NCBI RefSeq assembly: GCF_017876795.1
Contig: NZ_JAGIOR010000001.1
Span: forward strand, 124,001-188,000
Source: Rhizobium leguminosarum
GTDB lineage: Bacteria; Pseudomonadota; Alphaproteobacteria; Rhizobiales; Rhizobiaceae
Direction: 5' to 3'
DNA: 64,000 nt
Of this stretch, positions 1 through 9,412 are shown piece by piece. Positions within the stretch are counted from its first letter, which is position 1, and each line of letters starts with the position of its first letter. The notes under the pieces are model-generated. The model ran no database searches. It worked only from the letters and a program-made list of their open reading frames with translations, and was not told the DNA's origin. The translations under genes and the position numbers were made by a program.

Positions 1-1
1 G

Positions 2-322
2 CTGATGCTGGCGCCGATGACCGACTTTTCCCATCCGCCCGTCGATGTGGGGACATGGGCGATCCTCATTACTGTCGGCGTTGTCCATACCGGGCTGATG
101 TATGTGCTGCTCTATGGCGCGATCCAGAGGCTGCCGACGCATCTCACCGGCGCCCTCTCCTTCCTCTATCCGATCGCGGCGATCCTCGTCGACCGGCTGG
201 CCTTCGGCCACGCGCTGCAGCCGATGCAGATCGCGGGCGCGGCGATCATCCTGCTTGCCGCCGCCGGCATGAACCTCGGCTGGAGCCCAAGATGGTTGCG
301 GCCGCGGGCGGTCCAGAGCTGA
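2..322 (+). CDS. EamA/DMT-family transporter, C-terminal end (partial)
   Basis: The reading frame is already open at the window edge and ends at a TGA at 320-322, so only the last ~106 residues are present. They form three to four hydrophobic helices, with a motif (GALSFLYPIAAILVDRLAFG) typical of the last EamA repeat of drug/metabolite exporters, followed by a short basic tail. Such proteins are 10-TM inner-membrane exporters of metabolites. The substrate cannot be read from this fragment. Confidence 0.8.
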   Translation: MMLAPMTDFSHPPVDVGTWAILITVGVVHTGLMYVLLYGAIQRLPTHLTGALSFLYPIAAILVDRLAFGHALQPMQIAGAAIILLAAAGMNLGWSPRWLRPRAVQS

Positions 323-389
323 GAACTGAGAGCTGAGACCCAAAGCGCGTTCGCATGGAACCGCTGCACACGTCCTGATGACATGCGTT

Positions 390-418
390 GGCGTGCCGGT
401 ATCGATGGCCGGCACGCC
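390..418. terminator. Hairpin between converging genes, likely bidirectional terminator
   Basis: A perfect 10-bp stem (GGCGTGCCGG / CCGGCACGCC) with a 9-nt loop lies between the end of the exporter fragment on the plus strand and the end of dps on the minus strand. The position between convergent stop codons supports a shared terminator. There is no long T-run, so intrinsic strength is uncertain. Confidence 0.55.
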
Positions 419-430
419 CGTTTGCCGAAC

Positions 431-949
431 TTACTTCTGGCGGCGCGTCGTTTCGAACAGGAACCAGGTGCGGCGCTCACCCTCGTCGATCCAGTTCTCG
501 ATCAGGCTGGCGGTCGCGACATCATTATGCTCGTCGCAGAGACCATGCACCTCGCGCAGCAGCGAAACGAGCTGACCATTGTCCTCGCGCAGTTCCGACA
601 GCATGTCCTCGGCCGTGACGAAATCCGCGTCATTGTCGGCAATGCGCTGCTGGCGGGCGATCTGGCCGATGGAGCGCAGCGTCACGCCGCCGATCTTGCG
701 GGCGCGCTCGGCAATGTCGTCGGTCATGGCGAAGATCTGCTCTGCCTGTTCGTCGAGCAGCAGATGATAATCGCGGAAATGCGGACCGGACATGTGCCAG
801 TGGAAGTTCTTGGTTTTCATATAAAGCGTGAAGACATCGGCAAGCAGCGCGGTCAGCGCCGCCGAAATATCGGTGACGGCATTGGTCGGCAGGGTGGAAG
901 GCGTCTTGAGCGGCGAAAGCCTGCGAGGCTCGGCTGATGAAGGGGACAT
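431..949 (-). CDS. dps: Dps-family DNA-binding ferritin-like protein
   Basis: This 172-residue protein is the usual length for Dps, a 12-subunit ferritin-like cage that oxidises Fe2+ with peroxide and protects DNA in starved or stressed cells. The ferroxidase signature is visible (NFHWHMSGPHFRDYHLLLDE), with the His and the Asp/Glu ligands in place. I chose the ATG at 949 because an AAGGAG site lies 8 nt upstream; an upstream in-frame start would add an unusual basic leader. It converges on the exporter fragment across the hairpin at 390-418. No OxyR or Fur-type box was identified in the upstream 230 bases. Confidence 0.88.
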   Translation of the reverse strand: MSPSSAEPRRLSPLKTPSTLPTNAVTDISAALTALLADVFTLYMKTKNFHWHMSGPHFRDYHLLLDEQAEQIFAMTDDIAERARKIGGVTLRSIGQIARQQRIADNDADFVTAEDMLSELREDNGQLVSLLREVHGLCDEHNDVATASLIENWIDEGERRTWFLFETTRRQK

Positions 950-1182
950 CCATTTTCTCCTTGGTGATGAAATCTCGACGACGCCATCGGTCTTCTCGGG
1001 AAGCGCAAAGGGTGCCAATGGCGCGCGTGCAGAGAGAGAACTAGCAAGGCCGGTTCGCTTTCCAAGTGGCTTATCGTGCAGCAGACCTATTCCTTATGGT
1101 TATGGACCGATCAGCGCCGAAGCATTGATGACGGCGTGACGCGCGCCTATAGAGAGATCGCGCAATCCAGTGGATATCAAAG

Positions 1183-1800
1183 ATGAGCCTCACCGCCCTG
1201 ATCACCTATGCCGGAGCGCTGTTCATCGCAGCCGCCATCCCCGGACCGGGGATTACCGCGATCGTCGCCCGCGCGCTCGGCTCGAATTTCCGCGAGACCT
1301 TTTTCATGGGCCTCGGCCTGGTGCTCGGCGACATGACCTATCTCACCGCGGTCATTCTCGGCCTTGCCTTCGTGGCGCAGACCTTCACCGAGGTGTTCAT
1401 CGTCATCAAGATCGCCGGCGCCCTCTATCTCGGCTACATCGCCTGGAAACTCTGGACGACGGGACTGCTGCCGCAGGACATCGCGGCGAAGAAATCCAGC
1501 AATATCGGCCTATCCTTCCTCTCCGGCCTGCTGGTGACGCTCGGCAATCCGAAGACGATGCTGTTTTATGTCGCGCTGGCGCCGACGCTGATCGATATCG
1601 GCCATATCGGGTTGCGCGACTATGCGCTGCTGCTTGCGGTGACCTTCGTGGTGCTGATCGTCGTGCTGGTGCCCTATATGCTGCTGGCCTCGCGAGCCCG
1701 CACGATGCTGAAGCGACCGCGCGCCCTGCAGGCGCTGAACCGGGTTGCCGCCGGCATCCTGGCCGGCACGGCGGCCTTCATCGCCACCCGGGCCGCCTGA
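1183..1800 (+). CDS. LysE/RhtB-family amino-acid exporter
   Basis: This 205-residue integral membrane protein has about six hydrophobic helices and the family N-terminus (AAAIPGPGITAIVARALG), with the PGP motif typical of LysE/RhtB exporters, plus GNPKTMLFY near residue 120. The family exports lysine, homoserine/threonine or related metabolites across the inner membrane; the substrate is not predictable here. The start at 1183 has a weak Shine-Dalgarno site (ATCAAAG). It is a single gene, followed by cysK on the same strand after 144 bases. Confidence 0.85.
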   Translation: MSLTALITYAGALFIAAAIPGPGITAIVARALGSNFRETFFMGLGLVLGDMTYLTAVILGLAFVAQTFTEVFIVIKIAGALYLGYIAWKLWTTGLLPQDIAAKKSSNIGLSFLSGLLVTLGNPKTMLFYVALAPTLIDIGHIGLRDYALLLAVTFVVLIVVLVPYMLLASRARTMLKRPRALQALNRVAAGILAGTAAFIATRAA

Positions 1801-1944
1801 AATAAACATCCGGCAAGGAACGGTTTTCAAAGGTTTTTTTCTCCGCGCCCTGCTCCCCCGGGGTGAACGCGGTCTGGCCTCTTCAGGCCTTTGACCCTAT
1901 TCTCCTCCTCGATTTCAGAAGCAGGATTTCAAAGGGAGGCACTC

Positions 1945-2907
<963 letters not shown>

Positions 2908-2985
2908 GGTAGAGCACTGCTGGGGCTCCCCCGGCCCGGAGCGCTTCGGCGTCCGCCCCGGCTGTCCAAACTCGCGCCGATAGCT

Positions 2986-3124
2986 GCCCCTCACCCTAAC
3001 CCTCTCCCCGTTCTGACGGGGAGAGGGGACGTGCCCCGCGAGACGTGGATGGGAACGGAGAGGTCTCGGCATATCCCCTTCGCCCCGCAAGCGGGGAGAA
3101 GGTGCCGGCAGGCGGATGAGGGGC
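2986..3124. repeat. Palindromic GC-rich intergenic repeat downstream of cysK
   Basis: A 139-bp unit begins GCCCCTCA and ends TGAGGGGC, giving inverted termini. Inside are two strong hairpins built from CTCTCCCCG..CGGGGAGAG and CGCCCCGC..GCGGGG. Sequences with the 'CCCTCACCCTAACCCTCTCCCCG' type of start are familiar dispersed intergenic repeats in alpha-proteobacteria. It lies between convergent cysK and comM and may act as a transcription barrier. It is the only copy seen here. Confidence 0.6.
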
Positions 3125-3239
3125 TGCTCTCGGCGCATTTTCCAAGTCTGGATGTCGCGTGAATTAAACCCCTGCTCGTATCTCCAACAACGGGAACCTT
3201 TTAAGCAGCCTAGGGCGCCACCGGCGCCCCCCCATCTCC

Positions 3240-4679
3240 TCACGCCGCCGCCGTCAGCCTCTCCCCCGCAATCCTGTAAGAGATCGCCTCAGCCAGATGA
3301 ATGCGCCCAACTGTCGGTTTGCCGTCGAGATCGGCCAACGTGCGGGCGACCTTGAGGACGCGGTGGTAGCCGCGGGCGGAGAATTTCATCTTTTCGGCGG
3401 CGTCGCGCAGCAGTTGCAGGCCACCGGCATCGGGTTCGGCGAGTTTCTCGATCATTGCGGTGGAGCAGCGGGCGTTGGTGCCGATGCCCTTGGCGCCGGC
3501 GGCCTCGAAACGCTCCTGCTGGATCTGGCGGGCGCGGGCGACGCGGCGGGCGACGTCGGCGCTGGCCTCAGCGGCCATTGGCCGGATCAGATCGGCGGCG
3601 GAGACGGCCGGAACGTCGATGCGGATATCGATGCGATCCATCAGCGGGCCGGAGATGCGGGCCTGGTAATCGCTCATGCAGCGCGGGCCGCGGGCGCAGG
3701 TATGGCCGGGCTCGCCGGCCATGCCGCAGCGGCAGGGGTTCATCGCCGCGATCAGCTGGAATTTCGCGGGATAGGAGACGCGGTGATTGGCGCGGGCGAT
3801 GACACATTCGCCGCCTTCGAGCGGCTGGCGCAGCGCATCCAGCGCCTGCGGGGTGAATTCGGGAAACTCGTCGAGGAAGAGCACGCCGTGATGGGCAAGC
3901 GAGGCTTCGCCCGGCCGGGCGCGGATGCCGCCGCCGACCAGAGCGGCCATGGTGGCGGAATGGTGCGGGGTGCGAAAAGGCCGGCGATCGGAAAGCTTGC
4001 CGCCGGAGAGCTGGCCGGCGATCGAATGGACCATCGACACTCCAAGCAGCTCGGCGGCCGACAGCGGCGGCAGGATTGACGGCAGCCTTGACGCTAGCAT
4101 CGACTTGCCGGAGCCGGGAGGCCCGACCATCAGGAGATTGTGGCCGCCGGCGGCTGCCACCTCGAGCGCGCGCTTGGCGCTTTCCTGGCCTTTGATCTCG
4201 GCAAGATCCGGCAGGTTGGCGGCATGGGCGCGGATCGACGCTTCCGGCCGCGACAGCACCTGCGTGCCGCGGAAATGATTGGCAAGGGCAATCAGGCTGC
4301 GCGGTGCGAGAATATTGACCTCGGCGCCGGCCCAGGCGGCTTCGGCGCCGCTTTCAGCCGGGCAGATCAGCCCCTTGCCGAGCCCATTGGCGCCGATTGC
4401 GGCCGGCAACGCGCCCGATAGGGCGGCGATCGTGCCGTCGAGGTTAAGCTCGCCGACGACGACATACTCCGCCAGCGCATCGGCGGGAATGGCGCCGAGC
4501 GCCGCCATCAAGGCGAGCGCGATCGGCAGATCGAAATGCGAGCCCTCTTTCGGCAGATCGGCGGGCGCCAGGTTGACGGTCACCCGTTTGCCCGGCAGCG
4601 CCAGACCGGAGGCGTGAAGGGCGGCCTGCACACGCTCGCGGCTTTCAGCCATCGCCTTGTCGGGCAGGCCGACGATCTG
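3240..4679 (-). pseudogene. comM: comM / YifB-type Mg-chelatase-like AAA+ ATPase, 5'-truncated
   Basis: ComM is a hexameric AAA+ helicase that helps branch migration during natural transformation. The remaining ~479 codons hold the Lon-like N-terminal domain (VNLAPADLPKEGSHFDLPIA), Walker A GPPGSGKS, Walker B LFLDEFPEF, the MNPCRCG cysteine motif and a complete C-terminus. The homologous frame can be read upstream as QIVGLPDKA, but at 4680 homology stops and a TAG follows at 4698-4700. About 40 N-terminal codons and the start are missing, and they are not elsewhere in this window. An internal ATG at 4652 would give a 470-residue product without a native promoter. Probably inactive. Confidence 0.85.
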
Positions 4680-4958
4680 AATTATAGGGTGGATTAACTA
4701 ACGGAACGCGAGCTAGCCTATTTCGGGAGTGTCCACAGCCTTCGACGAGGGTTCCGCGAATGAACTCCGGGAGCAGATGAACACTCGAAGGCGCCTACAG
4801 GAAGTAGCGAGGGTAATTGTCCTTTGCTAACAATCACAATACAAAACCTGCGCGAGAGTATCAGCCAAAGTCGAGGCCGGACCGCTCGTAACATCGGCGG
4901 AATGCGCAGGCTACTCGTTAAGCGGCATTGCCATTAAAGACGAGGATTTGATTGTGGG
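4680..4958. other. Gap between comM junction and nuclease gene
   Basis: About 280 bp without a convincing gene. It begins at the comM breakpoint and is more AT-rich towards the nuclease gene, where a GAGGAT element lies upstream of the start. It presumably holds the promoter of the nuclease gene. I see no tRNA, attachment-site repeat or terminal inverted repeat. Confidence 0.5.
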
Positions 4959-6233
4959 ATGGCAATGAACGATAGGAAAATCACAAAATTCCAATCCATT
5001 TCAGACTTCGTCACCAATTTTTCAAAAATGCTGCCCGGGCTTGCTGCGATGCGTGAAGGAATGAATCTTTACGGGGCAACGACCTTTTCGCCGTTCTCGA
5101 TCTTCGATCCAGACGAAAACACATTGAGCCGAGTTATCGCTGAGCTTTTTGATCCATCTGGGTCTCATGGACAGGGGCTTTTGTTTTTGAATGGTTTGCT
5201 GTCGACCATAGGCATTCCGCGTCTTAATCGCCTGGACACGGTAAAAGTTCGCCGTGAAGTCCTTACCCGAGCAAAGCGGCGCATCGATGTTGTTATTGAA
5301 ACCTCACATTACGTTATCGGCATCGAAAATAAGCCATGGGCGCCACAGCAGAAGAACCAGCTCGGTGACTACCTAGATGAGCTGAAGGCAGATCTTCGCG
5401 GCCGCAAACCGGTTCTCATTTTCCTTTCTCACCAACAAGCCCAAACAGCCGTCAAGGAAGCAATTCGAGTCCCTTACTACAACTCGGAAGAGAAAGCCGC
5501 GACTCTTTACAGCGTCTTGAAAAAACTGACAGGTGAGATCAAGGCGAGCGCACCCAAGTTGTTTGTCGAGGACTTTCTGCGATATATCGAAATCGAATTT
5601 GGAGGCGATTACGTGGACACGCCAGCTGACAAACCTTTCATCGACGCTGTAAATGCGGAATTCGATGATCTGCAACGACGCAAGGCCATCGCCTCGGTTC
5701 TCCTTTCGCAAGAAACACTTCACATTCGAATCTTGGATGAAATCGGCGACCACGTGCTCGCAGAAGTCCGCGCGAACGTGAATTCTGACTTCGAAGCCTC
5801 CTGCCCGTTCGAGGACGTTACGCCAAAAATTTCCGAGTGCCTTTGGCAGAAATGGACCCCCTACGGCCTTCGCAGACCATCTTGGCCAACCAACTGCCAT
5901 GTCGCTATTGAAGCCGGGACCGGGTGGATGAACGAGATAATCTTCGGAGTGAGATGTCCGGATATCGACAAGCTTTACGATAAAGACACGCAGCTTGCAT
6001 CTCCGGGCCGAAGGAGCCTGGACAACATGGGGGCCTCCATTCCTGGTGGGCGGAAGACGAATTATTGGCCGCGGTACAAATATTTCCCCGAAAGATACTG
6101 GGGACAGGAATTCTGCGCCCGTCTCGTCCTTGAATCCCCGACTGGAGCGGTGAGGGACCACCCCGAAATACAAGACCTCGCCCGCCAGTTTGTTGATTTG
6201 GCAAGCGAGGTTGATCGTTTGTTAAGAGTGTGA
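4959..6233 (+). CDS. PD-(D/E)XK nuclease superfamily protein (PDDEXK_4-like)
   Basis: A 424-residue soluble protein. The N-terminal region has FSIFDPDENTLSRVIAELFD followed by GSHGQG, the usual opening of PDDEXK_4 proteins. The nuclease core follows: E100, D110 in RRIDVVIE, E123-x-K125 in GIENKPWA, and the downstream Q/Y motif in QLGDYL. These are metal-dependent nuclease residues, so catalysis is plausible. The C-terminal ~200 residues are unrecognised and could be a sensor or DNA-recognition part. It stands alone in the island, with lower GC than its surroundings. Members of this family are often found in phage-defence neighbourhoods; a defence role is inference. Alternative starts at 4965 and 4974 are possible. 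Confidence 0.75.
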   Translation: MAMNDRKITKFQSISDFVTNFSKMLPGLAAMREGMNLYGATTFSPFSIFDPDENTLSRVIAELFDPSGSHGQGLLFLNGLLSTIGIPRLNRLDTVKVRREVLTRAKRRIDVVIETSHYVIGIENKPWAPQQKNQLGDYLDELKADLRGRKPVLIFLSHQQAQTAVKEAIRVPYYNSEEKAATLYSVLKKLTGEIKASAPKLFVEDFLRYIEIEFGGDYVDTPADKPFIDAVNAEFDDLQRRKAIASVLLSQETLHIRILDEIGDHVLAEVRANVNSDFEASCPFEDVTPKISECLWQKWTPYGLRRPSWPTNCHVAIEAGTGWMNEIIFGVRCPDIDKLYDKDTQLASPGRRSLDNMGASIPGGRKTNYWPRYKYFPERYWGQEFCARLVLESPTGAVRDHPEIQDLARQFVDLASEVDRLLRV

Positions 6234-6279
6234 GCCAGATCAGCGAATATGTCTCACCTTAAGGTAGATCGATATTCCG

Positions 6280-6519
6280 CTACCAGTTTTCGCGAGGGGG
6301 TGGAGGACCTTGCTTGATGTTCCAGCCGGTAGGAACCGTCAACATTGCGATCTCGAAAGCAACGACAATCGCGGCCTGAGCAGTTGGATGGATGCGCCCC
6401 GCTACGACGGCAAGGAGGCCGTAGGCGATAAGGGCAAAGCCAGCGCTGTTCCAGTTCTTGAAACCGATGTCTACAATCCGTCGCAACCGGAAGAGTAGCG
6501 TGTAAGCTGCAACGCCTAG
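6280..6519 (-). pseudogene. 3' half of a small membrane-protein gene split by an IS
   Basis: This minus-strand segment encodes the C-terminal ~78 residues (starting GVAAYTLLFRLRRIVDIGFK) of a hydrophobic protein and ends at a TAG at 6280-6282. If the IS at 6520-8024 and one CTAG copy are removed, it joins in frame with the segment at 8025-8202 to give a protein of about 137 residues with roughly four membrane helices. The RRIVDIGFKNWNSAGF stretch resembles the 'RLhDxGxSgW' motif of DUF805 inner-membrane proteins, but the match is weak. No function is assigned. Confidence 0.7.
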
Positions 6520-8024
6520 CAGGCTGTTGAAAAACGTCCTGGCGCATCGGCCTTGGTCGTGATTCACTAGCTCTGTTGCGATTTGGAGCTGATGGATGCG
6601 CGGCAGCGATGCAAAGACAGGGGAACTTTTCAGCTATGTCGATTTGGAGGATCGCGTTCGTCGTGATCATCCGCTACGGGCTATCCGGCAAATCGTGAAC
6701 GAGGCACTCGTTCTGCTGGAACGAGATTTTGCAGCGCTTTATTCACCGATCGGACGGCCGTCGATCGCGCCTGAAAAGCTTCTTCGAGCCATGCTTTTGC
6801 AAGCCTTCTACTCGATCCGCTCTGAGCGGCTTTTGATGGAGCGGTTGGAATACGACCTTCTTTTCCGCTGGTTCGTCGACATCGGCATTGACGACCCCGC
6901 TTGGGACCATTCGGTGTTTTCGAAGAACCGCGACCGGTTGCTCGATGGTGACATCGCTGCGAAGTTCCTGGGTGCAATCCTTTCTCAGCCCAAGATAAAG
7001 CGGCTGCTGTCAACCGACCACTTCTCTGTCGATGGCACGCTGATCGAAGCCTGGGCGTCGATGAAGAGCTTTAAGCCGAAGGACGGCTCAGGCGAACCGC
7101 CATCGGATGGCGGCGGCCGGAATGCGCAAGCAGACTTCCATGGTGAAAAGCGTTCCAACGAGACGCATGCTTCAACGACCGACCCGGATGCAAAGCTCTA
7201 TAGGAAGGGCAAAGGCAAGGAGGCGAAGCTCTGCTTCATGGGGCATGGGCTGATGGAAAACCGCCATGGCCTGCTGGTCGACGCTTGCCTGACGGAGGCG
7301 AGCGGATTTGCCGAACGGGTCGCGGCTCTTGGGATGATTGAACCCTTTTCCGATCGGCCGCAAGCGATCACGCTGGGTGCCGACAAGGCCTATGACACCA
7401 AGGACTTCGTCAAAGACTTGCGGTCGATGAAGGTAACACCCCATGTGGCGCAGAACATCAACGGGCGCAGCTCAGCCATTGATGGGCGCACGACGCGCCA
7501 TTCCGGCTACAAGATCAGCCTGCGCATCCGCAAGCGGATCGAGGAGGCGTTCGGCTGGATCAAGACTATCGCGGGGCAGGACAAGACGAAGTTCCGCGGC
7601 CGAGACCGCGTCGGATGGGCCTTCACCTTCGCCGCCGCTGCCTATGACTTAGTGAGGTTACCGAAACTGATGGCGGTGTCGTCATGAGCGCGGCTTCAAA
7701 CTGCCGGCTGATTGGTCGCTGGCGGATCGTCGAGGCCGATCTATGGGATCGGGATTATCTCGACCTAGTCGAGCCAGCGGCGATCGCCATCGGCCCAAAC
7801 GGTCGCGGCGAAATCGCCTTCGGCGCAATGCAAGCGGGCCTCGATCTCGGCTATGGCCAATCCATAGTTTCCTTCACTTGGTCTGGATTTGACGAGATGG
7901 ACGAAGTCTCGGGCGATGGTCATGCTGAGATACTCGAGGATGGCTCGATCGAGATAACCTTCACCTACCACAATGGCGACGAGGCCATCCTCAAAGCCAA
8001 ACCCGAGACTTCTTCAACAGCCTG
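6520..8024 (+). mobile_element. Insertion sequence copy 1 (IS5/IS1182-like DDE type), intact
   Basis: A 1505-bp element bounded by inverted repeats starting CAGGCTGTTGAA at both ends and flanked by the 4-bp palindrome CTAG at 6516-6519 and 8025-8028. The CTAG duplication is proved by the host gene, which becomes one open frame when the element and one CTAG are removed. It carries a transposase (6596-7687) and an overlapping small gene (7684-8028). A second copy lies at 21463-22907 in the same orientation. Family naming is uncertain between IS5 and IS1182 relatives. Confidence 0.9.
6596..7687 (+). CDS. Transposase of IS copy 1 (DUF772 plus DDE domain)
   Basis: A 363-residue transposase. The N-terminal ~100 residues match the DUF772 domain (LFSYVDLEDRVRRDHPLRAI, GRPSIAPEKLLRAMLLQA). 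The DDE catalytic residues are D146 in FSVDGTLIEAW, D263 in GADKAYDTKD and E316/317 in RIEEAFGWIK, preceded by the Y-R-containing helix HSGYKISLRIRKR. All motifs are intact, so this copy could supply transposase for both copies. The ATG at 6596 follows GGAG. Its TGA overlaps the ATG of the downstream small gene by 4 bp. Confidence 0.92.
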   Translation: MRGSDAKTGELFSYVDLEDRVRRDHPLRAIRQIVNEALVLLERDFAALYSPIGRPSIAPEKLLRAMLLQAFYSIRSERLLMERLEYDLLFRWFVDIGIDDPAWDHSVFSKNRDRLLDGDIAAKFLGAILSQPKIKRLLSTDHFSVDGTLIEAWASMKSFKPKDGSGEPPSDGGGRNAQADFHGEKRSNETHASTTDPDAKLYRKGKGKEAKLCFMGHGLMENRHGLLVDACLTEASGFAERVAALGMIEPFSDRPQAITLGADKAYDTKDFVKDLRSMKVTPHVAQNINGRSSAIDGRTTRHSGYKISLRIRKRIEEAFGWIKTIAGQDKTKFRGRDRVGWAFTFAAAAYDLVRLPKLMAVSS

Positions 8025-8028
8025 CTAG
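7684..8028 (+). CDS. IS passenger gene, conserved hypothetical (copy 1)
   Basis: A 114-residue soluble acidic protein whose ATG overlaps the transposase stop (ATGA), indicating translational coupling. Recognisable stretches are GRWRIVEADLWDRDYLDLVEP, FTWSGFDEMDEVSGDGHAEI and a C-terminal HNGDEAILKA. This pattern (GRWRI..xDLWD, then FxWxGxDExDxxSGxG) resembles a widespread family of small proteins of unknown function. The frame runs through the right inverted repeat and its TAG stop is the last three bases of the flanking CTAG, so the target supplies the stop. The copy at 22567-22911 encodes the same protein. Function unknown. Confidence 0.75.
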   Translation: MSAASNCRLIGRWRIVEADLWDRDYLDLVEPAAIAIGPNGRGEIAFGAMQAGLDLGYGQSIVSFTWSGFDEMDEVSGDGHAEILEDGSIEITFTYHNGDEAILKAKPETSSTAC

Positions 8029-8202
8029 TGCGAGGACGATTGCCACGCTGTAAACAGTGTTGTCAGGTCCTTCCACGAAGGCAGCCCCATGGAAACCAAG
8101 AAAGAGGATCGCGGCAGGCAATCCCCAAACTATCAAGTTGCCGATCAGGTAATGCTGCCGGTCTAGCGGATCACCCGTTCGAAAGATCAGCCCAATATCC
8201 AT
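8025..8202 (-). pseudogene. 5' half of the membrane-protein gene split by IS copy 1
   Basis: The minus-strand ATG at 8202 follows a GAGGG site and opens a frame of about 59 residues (MDIGLIFRTGDPLDRQHYLI...) with two hydrophobic helices. It runs into the IS at 8024, where the element's end adds a few residues and a stop. It continues in frame in the 6280-6519 segment once the IS and one CTAG are removed, so it is the N-terminal part of the same disrupted DUF805-like gene. Confidence 0.7.
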
Positions 8203-8235
8203 AATATCCCTCAAAGATGGCGTATGAAAGCACAA

Positions 8236-8716
8236 GCCAAAGGCATTGCCTAGCTAAGTTTAAAGTTTTGAAGCTGAGAAAAATCAGCTGCTCACGAGCG
8301 CCACGTGTAGCGCCTCGGGTCGAGCTTCGCAGCGTCGGGCCTATCATTTCGCACCATCAGAAAAGCCGCGACCTGAACTCCGCAGATGTCCTCGAAAATC
8401 TTCAGGACTTCCTCCAGCCGCAGAGCTGGTACCGTGTTGTAAGCGCGATCGATCAATGCCTGATATTCAACTGCAGTCGGTCGTTGACCGCTATTCCGAC
8501 CAGCGAGAACCAGACTCCGGCAGGCCGACCGGCCACATCTGGTGATACGGGTCGGGTTCGACAACGTCGACGCCGGCGTGGCCAAACAGGCGTGGAAGAT
8601 TGCTCCTCCCGCGTTTTCGCCTTCACCCCAACAAAAGGCTCGGGAAACGGCCCCGGTGGATGTCGCCATTCTGCACGATGACAGGTAGAAAGCGAATGTG
8701 AGATCTGGGGACGGGA
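8236..8716. other. Gap with possible gene remnant on the minus strand
   Basis: About 480 bp with no convincing intact gene. On the minus strand, about 8292-8500 encodes a plausible C-terminal stretch (YQALIDRAYNTVPALRLEEV, then ICGVQVAAFLMVRNDRPD) ending at a stop at 8292. The upstream part of that frame is low-complexity and Arg/Ser-rich, as expected from non-coding sequence. I read it as the decayed end of an unidentified gene. The divergent promoters of the split membrane gene and the 8717 gene must also lie here. Confidence 0.35.
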
Positions 8717-9331
8717 ATGAGCGATAAAGCGCAAGCAAAGACGATCGTGATCCGTGGCGTGCTGACGGCGGTTTGTGTCGTTGCCGGCTTCGTGTTCCCG
8801 CTGCTGTTCCTGCTGGCCGCCCTCCTCGCGTGGACGATCTATTCCGATCTGACGAGTCCGAAGGCGGCTGCCCCCGATGCGTGGTATACCCGGCGGTGGA
8901 CGGCGACATCTGAAGATCCGGAGTGGAAAACGTACTTCCTACCGTACTGCGAGTCTCCGGCGGAGGAAGCTTTCCTTGAGGCAATGATCGCGCACCACAA
9001 ACTGTTGCCTAATGCAGGCGTGCTCGTCGGGTCCGGATTGGAGCTGAACCTGCAGGTGGAGCATAAGCCTTATCGTGTCGACTTCCTCGTCGACAGATGG
9101 CTTGTGGTTGAGATCGACGGCGCTGCCTGGCATTCAGATCCGGAGGCCGTGGAGCGCGACAGGATTCGAGATGAATTCTTCGTCGCCAACGGGTTCTCGG
9201 TTGTCCGCATCCCGGCGAAGTTGGTGTTCAACACTCCAAGCAAAGCCATCGATATGGTGCGCGCTGCTGTTGCCCGAGGTGCTCCGCCTAAGGGCCTGAG
9301 ACGGAACAAACGATTCGTTAGATCTTGGTAG
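8717..9331 (+). CDS. Membrane-anchored DUF559/VSR-like nuclease-fold protein
   Basis: A 204-residue protein. Residues 12-42 form one long hydrophobic segment, followed by a soluble domain with a PD-(D/E)XK-type pattern: ESPAEEAFLEAM (E83/E84), YRVDFLVD (D122), VEIDGAAWH (E132-x-D134), then ERDRIRDEFFVANGFSVVRIP. This order matches DUF559 and very-short-patch-repair-like endonuclease folds. The lysine of the E-x-K motif is replaced by Asp, as is usual in DUF559. A membrane anchor on such a domain is uncommon. The neighbours are ISs and hypotheticals. Cleavage activity and substrate are unknown. Confidence 0.65.
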   Translation: MSDKAQAKTIVIRGVLTAVCVVAGFVFPLLFLLAALLAWTIYSDLTSPKAAAPDAWYTRRWTATSEDPEWKTYFLPYCESPAEEAFLEAMIAHHKLLPNAGVLVGSGLELNLQVEHKPYRVDFLVDRWLVVEIDGAAWHSDPEAVERDRIRDEFFVANGFSVVRIPAKLVFNTPSKAIDMVRAAVARGAPPKGLRRNKRFVRSW

Positions 9332-9412
9332 ATTACTTGGTGTAGAGATGAGCGATGCTGGACGGAGGTTAAACTTTCTGATTCAGTGGGCGAATGAATT
9401 TGAGCGACCTGG

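Noticed and set aside
9331..9412. Possible inverted ends of the ISAzo13-like element (CTGGACGGAGGTTAA and a partner near 11000)
   Set aside because: The two candidate sequences match too poorly to define ends; comparison with other copies is required.
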